From the NCBI RefSeq assembly GCF_014905415.1, contig NZ_BNEO01000008.1, forward strand, positions 16,644 to 80,643: a stretch of 64,000 bases of DNA, in the 5' to 3' direction. Positions 26,398 to 34,571 of this stretch are shown one piece after another. Position 1 is the stretch's first letter. Each line of letters opens with the position of its first letter. The position numbers and the translations under genes are program-made. A model generated the notes under the pieces. The model ran no database searches. It was not told where the DNA came from and saw only the letters and a program-made list of their open reading frames with translations. The stretch is from Virgibacillus salexigens (GTDB taxonomy: Bacteria > Bacillota > Bacilli > Bacillales > Amphibacillaceae).

Positions 26398-27627
26398 TTA
26401 TTTATTTTCGGGTATAACTTCCACAGCGATTATCTGTGTGATTTGGCTTCGATTGAAGTTATTGTCTGAAACCAAAATTAAGGTTTCATTTCCGTTTGGA
26501 AGCTTTTTGCCCCAGCTCATTGCCTCTACATTGTCCACTTTATCAAGGCCAAGGGTATTTAAGTTAACGACCAGTTCCTTCTGCAATGGATTGATATTCT
26601 CTTTGTCTATTGTTTCCATGCTGCTGATGTCCGTTGCTCCGTTTACATTTATTTTATAAACCCTTATATCGTTGCTAAAGCTACCATCTTCTGCTTGAAT
26701 ACTGGCACGTTCTAGCACTAAAAGTTCCTGATCATTGATAGCTAAAATCTCAGTCACACCATTGTCTGCATGCTTGCCTTCGCCTGGTTGTTCAGGAATA
26801 GCATCAATCGGGTAGGCATATTCACCCAATGTATTCCCATTTCTGTCATACTGGGTGATACGTGATAATGATCCTGATCTAGTTGTTGGGATGGAATCAT
26901 CTTGCAGGAGCGGCCCTTCCATTGCCGTCCAGTAAGTTTTCCCATCCGCAGAGAATGTGCTTCCCTCCAATGCTAAGTTATTCCGAAAGCCTCTTTCATT
27001 TTGTTCATCCATTTTTATAGTCCCTGTTAAAGGCAATTCGGAAAGAAAGCCGCCATTTGGTGTGGCTTGATGAACCAATGGATCCAAACCAAGGGAACGA
27101 TCGCCTTCACTCGTATACCAGATACTGCAGTCCATTGGATCAAAGCGAATGGACTCTGGGTCTAAAACAATGCCATCTGCACCGTTAAGATACTGATTTT
27201 TATTCGGATAAACGGTCTCATCTGACTGTTTTAAGTAATTTACATCAACGAATCGAATTTTTTGAATATCTCTGGAATTGTAGTTCACTCTTGCTTCATA
27301 AAATCTTGCTGGATTATGGGCAGACCTATCATCGCTAATAATTAGCCATTTATTGTTGTAAGGGTTGTACGTGATACCGGAAAAACCGCCAACCACCGTC
27401 CCTTTGTAGGTCATTTCATGCGGGAGATTATAGGAGCCGATTAATCTTACATGGTTAATAGTTCGGGCCTGCTCTTCTTTTTTCTTGCTACCTAATTGCA
27501 TGGCGGATTGAATTTCTTGGCTGCCGTTGGTTACTGAGTGAGATAGTGCAGAGGTCATCACTGCGTTTTGCCCTGAAAGGAACAAAGCTATCAAACCCAT
27601 CAATACATACTTGCAAAACTTAATCAT
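26398..27627 (-). CDS. secreted esterase-like/phytase-like beta-propeller protein
   Basis: A 409-residue exported protein with a signal peptide (MIKFCKYVLMGLIALFLSG, cleavage probably after SALS near residue 29). The mature part matches the esterase-like-activity-of-phytase family: GSYNLPHEMTYKGTVVGGFSGITYNP, WLIISDDRS, DPESIRFDP, WYTSEGDRS, RGFRNNLALEGSTFSADGKTYWTAMEGP and VEAMSWGKKLPNG. These are acidic, probably calcium-binding propeller blades. A phosphatase or esterase activity is suggested by family only. Monocistronic. Confidence 0.82.
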   Translation of the reverse strand: MIKFCKYVLMGLIALFLSGQNAVMTSALSHSVTNGSQEIQSAMQLGSKKKEEQARTINHVRLIGSYNLPHEMTYKGTVVGGFSGITYNPYNNKWLIISDDRSAHNPARFYEARVNYNSRDIQKIRFVDVNYLKQSDETVYPNKNQYLNGADGIVLDPESIRFDPMDCSIWYTSEGDRSLGLDPLVHQATPNGGFLSELPLTGTIKMDEQNERGFRNNLALEGSTFSADGKTYWTAMEGPLLQDDSIPTTRSGSLSRITQYDRNGNTLGEYAYPIDAIPEQPGEGKHADNGVTEILAINDQELLVLERASIQAEDGSFSNDIRVYKINVNGATDISSMETIDKENINPLQKELVVNLNTLGLDKVDNVEAMSWGKKLPNGNETLILVSDNNFNRSQITQIIAVEVIPENK

Positions 27628-28077
27628 AACATCACTCCTCTATTAAACTATGATTGAAAACCATTATAGCGGAATGATATTAATAGTATTTAACTTTTTA
27701 TTATAAATTGTGTAAAGCTAGAGTTAGGACTCCTTATACTTATGAACTTGAAGAAGGGGAAATAGAAATAACAAAACTGAGAAAAAAACGATTGAATAAA
27801 AGTAAGTAATTCTAATGAAGGAGTAGTACAATAAAAAAAATTAATACTTATATCGCCTCCGGTTATCCATACAGACAAAGAAAATTACAACAATGATCTG
27901 AATTCTTGCGTTCGTTTAGCAGAAAATGGGTGATTTAATTGTTTGTTTGTGTAATGTGAAGGATTTTTATTTTGTTTCAAATTCTCCTCTCTCCATTAAC
28001 TTGTACACATGATTCCTTCTACCCTTGAATAGCAATAGTATAGAGATGTGAAATACATGCTATAGGGAGGAAATCAA
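27628..28077. other. 450-base intergenic region
   Basis: This lies between the secreted protein gene (leftward) and zorA (rightward). A plus-strand stretch at about 27710-27808 reads as a basic tail (TPYTYELEEGEIEITKLRKK), closing at TAA, and another at 27832-27896 reads NTYIASGYPYRQRKLQQ. Neither has a full gene around it; they may be remnants. GGGAGG before zorA is at its right edge. No repeat or insertion sequence was seen. Confidence 0.35.
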
Positions 28078-29907
28078 ATGGTGCAAGCCATTCTTGAATT
28101 ATTTACAAGTGAGCAAAAAGCAGAAACAATCCTTACTAATCCGATGATTGAGTTTATTTTTATCGTTTTGTTTGTAACGTTTCTTGCCGCTTTGTTCATT
28201 CATTTGTCGTTGTTTAATAAGTTGAAGAAATTAAGAAATTACTTAAAAGAGACCGATCGGATGGATATCGAACCATTAGCTTCTTTTAAAGATCAATATA
28301 ATAAGAAACAAAAACAGGAATCCGTAAAGGCAGAAACGTTTGTACAAGAAAAATTCTCAAGCTGGCGCTTGTTTCATATGCCAGTGGTCAGCTTAATTAA
28401 AATGATTCAAATGACTGTGTCGGCATTTATTCTCATTGGGGTATTAGGAACATTTATTGGGTTAACATCATCATTAGGAAGCATTGATATCGAAGGGAAT
28501 GATCTAGTTGAAGGGGTAGCTGGTGTTCTAGCTGGTATTGATGTTGCATTTTATACCAGCATTGCGGGGATGGGTTTTTCATTGGTTATGACAGTATTGA
28601 TGAAAGTCCTTAATACGGAATTTATGCTGACAGATATTATGTTAATGACAGAATCTAAGCTAGAAGGACATAAACAACATGGCATGAATCGACTAATTGA
28701 TGTATCGGAAATGATAAATGATTCCATACGTAGTTTGCAAGAAACCAATCAACAATCATTATCAAATATGGAAGCTGCATTTTCTGGGTTTCAGGAGTAT
28801 ACAACAGGACTTCAAAAATCTGCAGAAGACTTAGCGGCATTTAATGACGGACTTTCTGAAAACCTTCATCAATTCCAACAATTGTTTGACTATATGACAG
28901 ATGTTACGGATGGTTTTGCAGAAGGAACGAAACATTTGAACGAGAATTTTGATTCGTTATTTTCCTATTTCAAACGTATGGACGGTAGAAATGAACGAAT
29001 GGCAAAAGCGTTTGAGAATACGTATGAGAAAGTAAGAGAAGTATCTAAAGCTCAACAAGAAACATTACAGCAATTTGATGATTCTGTTGGCGATATAAAA
29101 CAATTTACTTCTTCGTTATTAGAAGATCAAAGCGGAATGCAGTCTAGATTTGAACAAATACAGGAAAAAAGCAAGCATCTTGTTGATCGCATGGATGAAC
29201 ATAACCATACATTTAGAAAAGTATTTGGTGAGGATGTTTCAACAAAATTAACAGGGATAATGACACAGTTACGGGAACTTTCCACAGAATTTGATAAGAT
29301 GGGACACTCTATGGTCAAATTACCAGAGGCACTTCAGGTAATTAATCAAACACAGTCCGAATACAAGCATCTACTATCTGATCGGTTTACTGAATTAAAA
29401 GAATTTAATCAGCAGTTTAACCAACATTTAAAAGCTCATTTGGCTGATTCTATGACATTTGAGAAGCATATGCAAGAAGCTGCAAGCACCTATGAACAGA
29501 TGGGGATGAAGAATAATCAGTTTATTCAAGAAATAAACGCAACAATGAATCAAATGAGTCAAGCTTTTCAACAAAGAGAGAACCAACTAGAAACGAGTGT
29601 AGGAATGATGAAAGATACCTTAGCTAATTATGTTAGTAATTTAGAAGGTTCGCTTGGTAATAAGCTGGATAAAGTTGGTCAGGCAATCCGCGATTATATG
29701 CAAGGGGCCAATGATGGAATTCGTAATGAGTTTCAAGAATTACGTCGGGTATCCGATGCAAATGAGCAAAATCAGGCCCGGTTTATTCAACAGACATTAC
29801 AAGATTTAAATCGCGAAATTCAAATCTTAAATCAGCAGTTGACGGCTTTTGCACAACGGACAGCAACATCGAATAATCCGATAAGGCTGAGTCAAAATGA
29901 ATACTAA
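28078..29907 (+). CDS. zorA: ZorA-like MotA/TolQ/ExbB proton-channel protein with long coiled-coil tail
   Basis: A 609-residue membrane protein. Helix 1 is at residues 24-46; the MotA/TolQ/ExbB domain is at about 100-185, with VSAFILIGVLGTFIGLTSSL and VAGVLAGIDVAFYTSIAGMGFSLVM, the ion-channel helices. From about 190 to 600 the chain is almost entirely polar, Gln/Glu-rich heptads (LQETNQQSLSNMEAAFSGF, FNQQFNQHLKAHL, LNREIQILNQQLTAF), a coiled-coil tail as in ZorA and unlike the short MotA or ExbB. GGGAGG precedes ATG. It overlaps the ZorB-like gene by 11 bases. ZorA forms the pentameric stator of the Zorya anti-phage motor with ZorB; no zorC, zorD or zorE is present here. Confidence 0.8.
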   Translation: MVQAILELFTSEQKAETILTNPMIEFIFIVLFVTFLAALFIHLSLFNKLKKLRNYLKETDRMDIEPLASFKDQYNKKQKQESVKAETFVQEKFSSWRLFHMPVVSLIKMIQMTVSAFILIGVLGTFIGLTSSLGSIDIEGNDLVEGVAGVLAGIDVAFYTSIAGMGFSLVMTVLMKVLNTEFMLTDIMLMTESKLEGHKQHGMNRLIDVSEMINDSIRSLQETNQQSLSNMEAAFSGFQEYTTGLQKSAEDLAAFNDGLSENLHQFQQLFDYMTDVTDGFAEGTKHLNENFDSLFSYFKRMDGRNERMAKAFENTYEKVREVSKAQQETLQQFDDSVGDIKQFTSSLLEDQSGMQSRFEQIQEKSKHLVDRMDEHNHTFRKVFGEDVSTKLTGIMTQLRELSTEFDKMGHSMVKLPEALQVINQTQSEYKHLLSDRFTELKEFNQQFNQHLKAHLADSMTFEKHMQEAASTYEQMGMKNNQFIQEINATMNQMSQAFQQRENQLETSVGMMKDTLANYVSNLEGSLGNKLDKVGQAIRDYMQGANDGIRNEFQELRRVSDANEQNQARFIQQTLQDLNREIQILNQQLTAFAQRTATSNNPIRLSQNEY

Positions 29908-30589
29908 GTACCAACGTCTGTTTAAACAAGACCAGGAGGATGGGCATTTCTGGCCCTCTTTTACGGATTTACTGACGACGATTTTACTTTGTTTTATGCT
30001 CATTTTTATTTGTATGATGGTGATTAAATCCTTACAAATTGAAGAAATGAAGGAAACGTTAGATCAAATTATGGGTGTGCGTGCAAAACTGGTGAATGAT
30101 TTGAAAGAAGAGTTTAGTGGATCTGAACTCGGCGTAGAGGTTGATGAGAAGACGGGGGCAATTATTTTTAATACAGAAATTCTCTTTGAATATAATGAAG
30201 ATAAATTAAAACCGGAGTCTTTTACTTTTTTAGATGAATTTGTGCCGAAATATTTGGACATTTTATTGCAAAGCGGTTATGAAGAATATATAGCGGAGAT
30301 TATTATCGAAGGCCATACCGATCGAGATGGGACGTATTTGTACAATTTAAAACTCTCACAGGATAGGGCGTATAGTGTGGCATCGTATATATTAGGAGGT
30401 GACTTTCCGTATAAAAATATACAACAACATCTAAAAGATAAGCTTACTGTAAATAGTAAATCATTCTCGGATATTCGTACGGATAATAATGGTGATTATA
30501 GTGCAAATGCATCTCGCAGAGTAGAATTTAAATTTCGCTTAAAGGATGAAGAAATTCTTGAAAAAACACGAGAGATTTTAGGGAAATAA
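29897..30589 (+). CDS. zorB: ZorB-like OmpA/MotB-family protein
   Basis: A 230-residue protein partnered with the ZorA-like gene (overlap ATGAATACTAA). Residues 18-45 (FWPSFTDLLTTILLCFMLIFI) form one helix with Asp24 placed like the ion-carrying Asp of MotB and ZorB. A linker (EEMKETLDQIMGVRAKL) leads to a C-terminal OmpA-like peptidoglycan-binding domain at about 80-225, with IIIEGHTDRDGTYLYNLKLSQDRAYSVASYI and SRRVEFKFR. It should anchor the channel to the cell wall. The small size, with no flagellar context, separates it from MotB. Confidence 0.82.
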   Translation: MNTKYQRLFKQDQEDGHFWPSFTDLLTTILLCFMLIFICMMVIKSLQIEEMKETLDQIMGVRAKLVNDLKEEFSGSELGVEVDEKTGAIIFNTEILFEYNEDKLKPESFTFLDEFVPKYLDILLQSGYEEYIAEIIIEGHTDRDGTYLYNLKLSQDRAYSVASYILGGDFPYKNIQQHLKDKLTVNSKSFSDIRTDNNGDYSANASRRVEFKFRLKDEEILEKTREILGK

Positions 30590-30673
30590 GATTGATAGAT
30601 GCATATAAGAATTGTAGACTATAAGAAAATAGTTTTGCAATTCAGAATAAACATTGGTGCGGGAGTGGTTGGA

Positions 30674-31807
30674 TTGAAAGTGATTGTTGTAGGTACGGGA
30701 ATTGTAGGAGCAAGTGCTGCTTATCAGCTAGAAAAAGCAGGCGTCGATGTAACAATGATTGACCGGGTTCAAGAAGGAAAGGCTACATCAGCTGGTGCGG
30801 GTATTGTCTGTCCTTGGATTTCGAGTGTAGAGAATCCAGATTGGTATCGTATTGTAAAACGAGGGGCAGCATTTTATCCGTCATTGATTGAGAGTCTTCA
30901 AGCTGACGGTGAAACAGAAACTGGGTATAAAAAAGTAGGTGCGTTAAGTATTAGTACAAGTATGGACATATTGGATAGTATAGAGCAGCGAGTAAGAGAA
31001 AAACAAAAAACGGCTCCTGAATTAGGTGATATTCGACGATTAAACAAGACAGAAACACAAAACTATTTCCCTATGTTAGCTGATGAGCTCGAGGCAGTCT
31101 ATGTATCTGGTGCAGCAAGAGTAGATGGACGTTTCTTGCGAGAAGCATTAAAGAATGCAGCACAAAAGCATGGAGCACAATTGATTCAAGGTACAGCAGG
31201 GTTAAAAGTTGAAAAAGGTCAAGTGACAGGAGTTGTAGTAGAGGGAGCGTTTTTCGAAGCAGATGCCGTACTTCTTACAGCAGGAGCATGGGCACCTGAA
31301 TTACTAAAAGACCTGGGGTTGGAATTACATATAGAGCCTCAGCGTGGACAAATTGCCCATATTAAACTATCAAATCAAGATACCTCTAGTTGGCCAGTTG
31401 TGTTACCACAAACGAGTCATTATATGCTCGCTTTTGATGATTCGCGTGTAGTAGCCGGTGCGACAAGAGAAACTGGGTCAGGATTCGATCATCGTCTAAC
31501 GGCCGGAGGTGTACATGAAATACTGCAGGAATGCTTGGAGATAGCACCTGGTCTACAGGAAGGCACATTACAAGAAATACGTATTGGTTTCCGGCCAATG
31601 GGACCCGATATTCTACCGTTAATTGGATCGATTAATAAGGTAAAGGGTTTATATATCGCAAATGGACTTGGGGCTTCTGGTTTAACTATGGGACCTTACG
31701 TTGGGGCTTTGGTGTCAAAATTAATCATGGGCGAAAGTTTAAGTATTGATTTAAGACCTTATGATCCAATGCGCGCCATCATTACAAAACCCGAGAGAGT
31801 TAATTGA
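30674..31807 (+). CDS. FAD-dependent amino acid oxidase/dehydrogenase (DadA-like)
   Basis: A 377-residue flavoprotein of the D-amino acid oxidase/glycine oxidase superfamily. TTG 30674 begins KVIVVGTGIVGASAAYQLEKAGVDVTMID, the Rossmann dinucleotide fold; an upstream ATG extension lacks a ribosome site. TSAGAGIVCPWIS, VSGAARVDGRFLREAL, LTAGAWAPELL, PQRGQIAHI and the C-terminal IGFRPMGPDILPLIG and GLYIANGLGASGLTMGPYVG are family features. It probably deaminates D-amino acids or sarcosine-like substrates. Close behind zorB but with a gap of 84 bases, and probably unrelated. A strong hairpin follows. Confidence 0.85.
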   Translation: MKVIVVGTGIVGASAAYQLEKAGVDVTMIDRVQEGKATSAGAGIVCPWISSVENPDWYRIVKRGAAFYPSLIESLQADGETETGYKKVGALSISTSMDILDSIEQRVREKQKTAPELGDIRRLNKTETQNYFPMLADELEAVYVSGAARVDGRFLREALKNAAQKHGAQLIQGTAGLKVEKGQVTGVVVEGAFFEADAVLLTAGAWAPELLKDLGLELHIEPQRGQIAHIKLSNQDTSSWPVVLPQTSHYMLAFDDSRVVAGATRETGSGFDHRLTAGGVHEILQECLEIAPGLQEGTLQEIRIGFRPMGPDILPLIGSINKVKGLYIANGLGASGLTMGPYVGALVSKLIMGESLSIDLRPYDPMRAIITKPERVN

Positions 31808-31853
31808 AAAGTGCTGTTTACTGCCTCTTTGGCGCAGTAAACAGCACTTTTCT
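31807..31853. terminator. bidirectional rho-independent terminator
   Basis: AAAAGTGCTGTTTACTG and CAGTAAACAGCACTTTT form a perfect 17-bp stem between the convergent oxidase and aldo/keto reductase genes. Confidence 0.9.
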
Positions 31854-31877
31854 ACTTCATCTAGTATAGGGATCGAT

Positions 31878-32723
31878 TTAAAATTCTTCATATGTCGCAG
31901 GATCTTGGTCCTTATTTCTACCATCTGGACGAGTTAATTCTGATATAGCGTTCATATCACTCTCTGCTAATGAAAAATCGAAAATGGAAATATTCTCAAG
32001 CTGCCGATTATGGGATGCTGATTTAGGAATGGCAATTGCTCCGAGTTGATAGTGCCAACGTAGAATAACTTGAGATATGGTTTTCTGATGCTTGGCTGCA
32101 ATTTTTCCGATTGTTTCATTTTGTAGTACTTCATTTGCCCGCGCTAACGGACTCCAAGATTCAGTCACAATATGATGCTGTTCATGCCATTTTCGCTGTT
32201 CTTCTTGATTAAAGAAGGGATGCAATTCGATTTGATTTATACTTGGCAGTACTCCAGTTTCTTTCTTCAGTCGTTGCAAATGATCGGGGAGAAAATTGCA
32301 TACTCCAATGGAACGAATCAATCCCCATTTTCTGGCATCGATTAATGCTTGCCATGCTTCAACATACATGTTTTGTTTCGGATTAGGCCAGTGAATGAGG
32401 TACAAATCATAATAATCTAATTTCGCTCGATATAATGACTCTTGAATGGTAGTAAGTGCCTTATCATAGGCTTGATAACGACCGGGCAATTTTGATGTTA
32501 TTTTTAACTCTTCTCTTGGAATAGCGCTTCGGCGTATCGCTTCACCTACTGTCCCTTCATTTTCATAGTTATACGCTGTGTCTATTAATCGATAGCCTGC
32601 TTGAATGGCATTACTGATTCCATTTGCACCTTCATTCCCATTTAATTTATATGTACCAAATCCAACCATAGGTACACGTAAACCATCATTTAGTGTGATT
32701 TCAGGAATTATTTGTTGAACCAT
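31878..32723 (-). CDS. aldo/keto reductase
   Basis: A 281-residue NADPH-dependent (beta/alpha)8 reductase. ATG 32721-32723 is chosen because AGAAGGAGG lies 7 bases upstream. The tetrad is visible: Asp and Tyr in LIDTAYNYENEGTVG, Lys in KITSKLPG, His in YDLYLIHWPNP. IPKSASHNRQLENI is the cofactor-phosphate loop. Of the YtbE/YvgN type; general aldehyde detoxification is likely. It converges on the preceding oxidase. Confidence 0.9.
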   Translation of the reverse strand: MVQQIIPEITLNDGLRVPMVGFGTYKLNGNEGANGISNAIQAGYRLIDTAYNYENEGTVGEAIRRSAIPREELKITSKLPGRYQAYDKALTTIQESLYRAKLDYYDLYLIHWPNPKQNMYVEAWQALIDARKWGLIRSIGVCNFLPDHLQRLKKETGVLPSINQIELHPFFNQEEQRKWHEQHHIVTESWSPLARANEVLQNETIGKIAAKHQKTISQVILRWHYQLGAIAIPKSASHNRQLENISIFDFSLAESDMNAISELTRPDGRNKDQDPATYEEF

Positions 32724-32810
32724 GTAGAAACCTCCTTCTGCATTAAGCGTACACATTTAAGGATAAAAGTTCCAACTATTTAACTGCGATAATTCTACGA
32801 AAATAAACAA

Positions 32811-32876
32811 TCGTAATGATTACTATTTACAAAATAGGGATCAGCAACTATAATGATAAAATCGTAATTATTACGA
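32811..32876 (+). promoter_or_regulatory. two Zur boxes
   Basis: TCGTAATGATTACTA (32811-32825, one mismatch) and TCGTAATTATTACGA (32862-32876, exact) match the Bacillus Zur operator TCGTAATnATTACGA. They precede the remains of a paralogous S14 gene, a classic Zur target. Confidence 0.85.
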
Positions 32877-32931
32877 TTCGCCTTTTAATAGAACAAAGAG
32901 TGGTAGGATATTTTAACAAAGAGAAGACGCA

Positions 32932-33063
32932 TAGTGAAAAATCAAAGGTGGTTAAAGGTCAAAACACCAAGCCATTAAAACTTTGGAACTGCGAAAATTC
33001 AGGATGTTCCGATAGGCATTTAGAGAACATCTCATCAAAGGCAAGTTCCTGGGGGAAAAGTAA
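32932..33063 (+). pseudogene. remnant of ribosomal protein S14 paralogue (rpsN2 type)
   Basis: In one frame EKSKVVK resembles the S14 start AKKSKVAK. In another frame, from 32983, LELRKFRMFR, a TAG at 33013-33015, then AFREHLIKGKFLGEK and TAA (33061-33063) matches the conserved end of S14 ([24 protein letters not shown]) residue by residue, with the stop replacing Ile. The middle third is missing. The zinc-independent S14 paralogue is switched on by Zur derepression in Bacillus, which fits the exact Zur boxes just upstream. The gene is dead. Confidence 0.6.
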
Positions 33064-33131
33064 CCTAGGTAAAGGTAAGAATATGTAAATGGTCAATATC
33101 ATTCATTTTTGAGTTATTTCTTGCATATAAA

Positions 33132-33146
33132 TCGTAATGATTACGA
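33132..33146 (+). promoter_or_regulatory. Zur box
   Basis: TCGTAATGATTACGA, an exact match to the Bacillus Zur operator, 29 bases before the start of the broken znuA-type gene. It probably still controls the permease genes downstream. Confidence 0.85.
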
Positions 33147-33174
33147 ATTGATTTTTGATGATGGGGAAGTAAAA

Positions 33175-33454
33175 ATGAAAAATTACGCTCGATTTAGTTT
33201 GTTTATTGGTTTGGTTATTCTACTTTTGACTTGTCGTGGCAATGCAGTGAAAACAGCAACTGTAAATAAAGAAAATATGCATGATGTATTACAGATATAA
33301 ACAACAATGTATCCGTTAGGATATTTCATGAATGAAATTGGAGGGGGAAATCTCCTCGATTATATCATTTGACGCTGATGCCCATACATATACACCAAAT
33401 TCTCATATCACAGGTGCAGATGGCTTTATCTATAAAGGTCCGAGAGGAATCTAG
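33175..33454 (+). pseudogene. remnant of zinc ABC transporter binding lipoprotein (znuA/adcA type)
   Basis: ATG 33175 behind GGGGAAGT opens a lipoprotein signal (FSLFIGLVILLLTCRGN). After DVLQI comes a TAA (33298-33300), then in the same frame TTMYPLGYFMNEIGGGN, the ZnuA opening strand and helix. A shift follows, and a different frame gives DADAHTYTPNSHITGADGFIYKGPRGI up to TAG 33454, matching GADAHTYEP...IxxADLFIYNGP of metal-binding lipoproteins, including the metal-ligand His. The C-terminal two thirds is gone. Preceded by an exact Zur box. Confidence 0.75.
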
Positions 33455-33551
33455 AAGTATGACCTACAGCCTTAGAAGATTCGTATTTTAGTAAATGAAA
33501 AAAACATACATGAGAATGATTGTCCTAAAAATTGAATGAAGGAGGAAAGAA

Positions 33552-34562
33552 ATGCTTGGTAAAATTAGATCAACAGTAATTGATGTAACAGGGGTTCTTA
33601 TTATTGGGTTAGCAATCTATTTAATTTCAATCAGTGGAACGATTCAAGGGGGCATTACATTGCCGTCCTCGATTTATAATATGAATACAATCTTTCTAAG
33701 TATTTTGATCGAGGCACTTCCCTTTGTATTAGTAGGTGTTTTAATTGCTGGGGGGATACAGATATTCATAACCGAAGACCATATTAAGCGATGGATACCA
33801 AAAAATCGATTCGCAGCAATTTTAATGAGTTGTGTAGTAGGTGCATGTTTTCCCGCTTGTGAATGTGGAATTGTTCCGATTGTTCGCAGGCTAATTGCCA
33901 AAGGGGTGCCAATTTATGCTGGTATTGGTTTTCTTCTCACTGGACCACTTATTAATCCAATCGTTATCCTGTCTACGTATATGGCATTTGGAAATGATTT
34001 GAAAGTTGCCCTGTCACGTATGATTATCGGGTTTATTGTCGCTGTTATTGTTGCATTTTTAATTAGCCTATTGTTTCGTACCAATCAACTGAAACAAGAG
34101 CTTAAAAATGCAAACCATTGTGAACATGGAACCGCTGCGGTAGGACAACCTGTTACAATGAAAATTTTCCATGTACTGACACATGCTGTGGATGAGTTTT
34201 TCGATATGGGAAAATACTTAATAATTGGTGCTTTACTGGCTGCTTTTGTACAAACATATGTATCTTCAGAATCGCTTGTAGCTATTGGAAATGGCCAGAT
34301 TGCTTCTTCGACAATCGTGATGATGGGGCTAGCATTTCTATTATCTCTTTGTTCTGAAGCAGACGCTTTTATTGCCGCGTCATTTAGTAATTTATTCGCA
34401 CCTACTGCAATATTGGCCTTTCTTGTATATGGTCCGATGATTGATTTAAAGAACATGATGATGATGTTAAGTGTTTTTCGGGCAAAATTTGTTTTTACCT
34501 TTGTAAGCATTGTAACCATTGTTGTTTTTGTAGTATTCATACTTTTAAACCAATTTTATTAG
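33552..34562 (+). CDS. YcgR-like permease (DUF318/UPF0718 family), Zur locus
   Basis: A 336-residue integral membrane protein with GGAGGAAAG before ATG. Motifs of the ArsP/YcgR permease family are present: FLSILIEALPFVLVGVLIAGGIQIF, GACFPACECGIVPIVRRLIAKGVP with a Cys-x2-Cys-x-Cys-like set, GFLLTGPLINPIVI and LCSEADAFIAASFSN. There are eight to nine helices. It is paired with a YcgQ-like gene ten bases downstream and lies behind Zur boxes, so it probably moves zinc or a zinc-binding ligand; the family's substrate is not settled. Confidence 0.8.
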   Translation: MLGKIRSTVIDVTGVLIIGLAIYLISISGTIQGGITLPSSIYNMNTIFLSILIEALPFVLVGVLIAGGIQIFITEDHIKRWIPKNRFAAILMSCVVGACFPACECGIVPIVRRLIAKGVPIYAGIGFLLTGPLINPIVILSTYMAFGNDLKVALSRMIIGFIVAVIVAFLISLLFRTNQLKQELKNANHCEHGTAAVGQPVTMKIFHVLTHAVDEFFDMGKYLIIGALLAAFVQTYVSSESLVAIGNGQIASSTIVMMGLAFLLSLCSEADAFIAASFSNLFAPTAILAFLVYGPMIDLKNMMMMLSVFRAKFVFTFVSIVTIVVFVVFILLNQFY

Positions 34563-34571
34563 GGGGCAACC

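Noticed and set aside
27690..27878. 62-codon minus-strand frame upstream of zorA
   Set aside because: No ribosome site and a Phe/Ser-rich composition typical of AT-rich antisense DNA.
28078..31807. Full Zorya defence system
   Set aside because: Only ZorA- and ZorB-like genes are present; no ZorC, ZorD helicase or ZorE nuclease is recognisable on either side, and the next gene is an amino-acid oxidase.
32816..33088. A 90-codon plus-strand gene
   Set aside because: It starts inside a Zur box, has no ribosome site, and its last part is the wrong frame of an S14 remnant.
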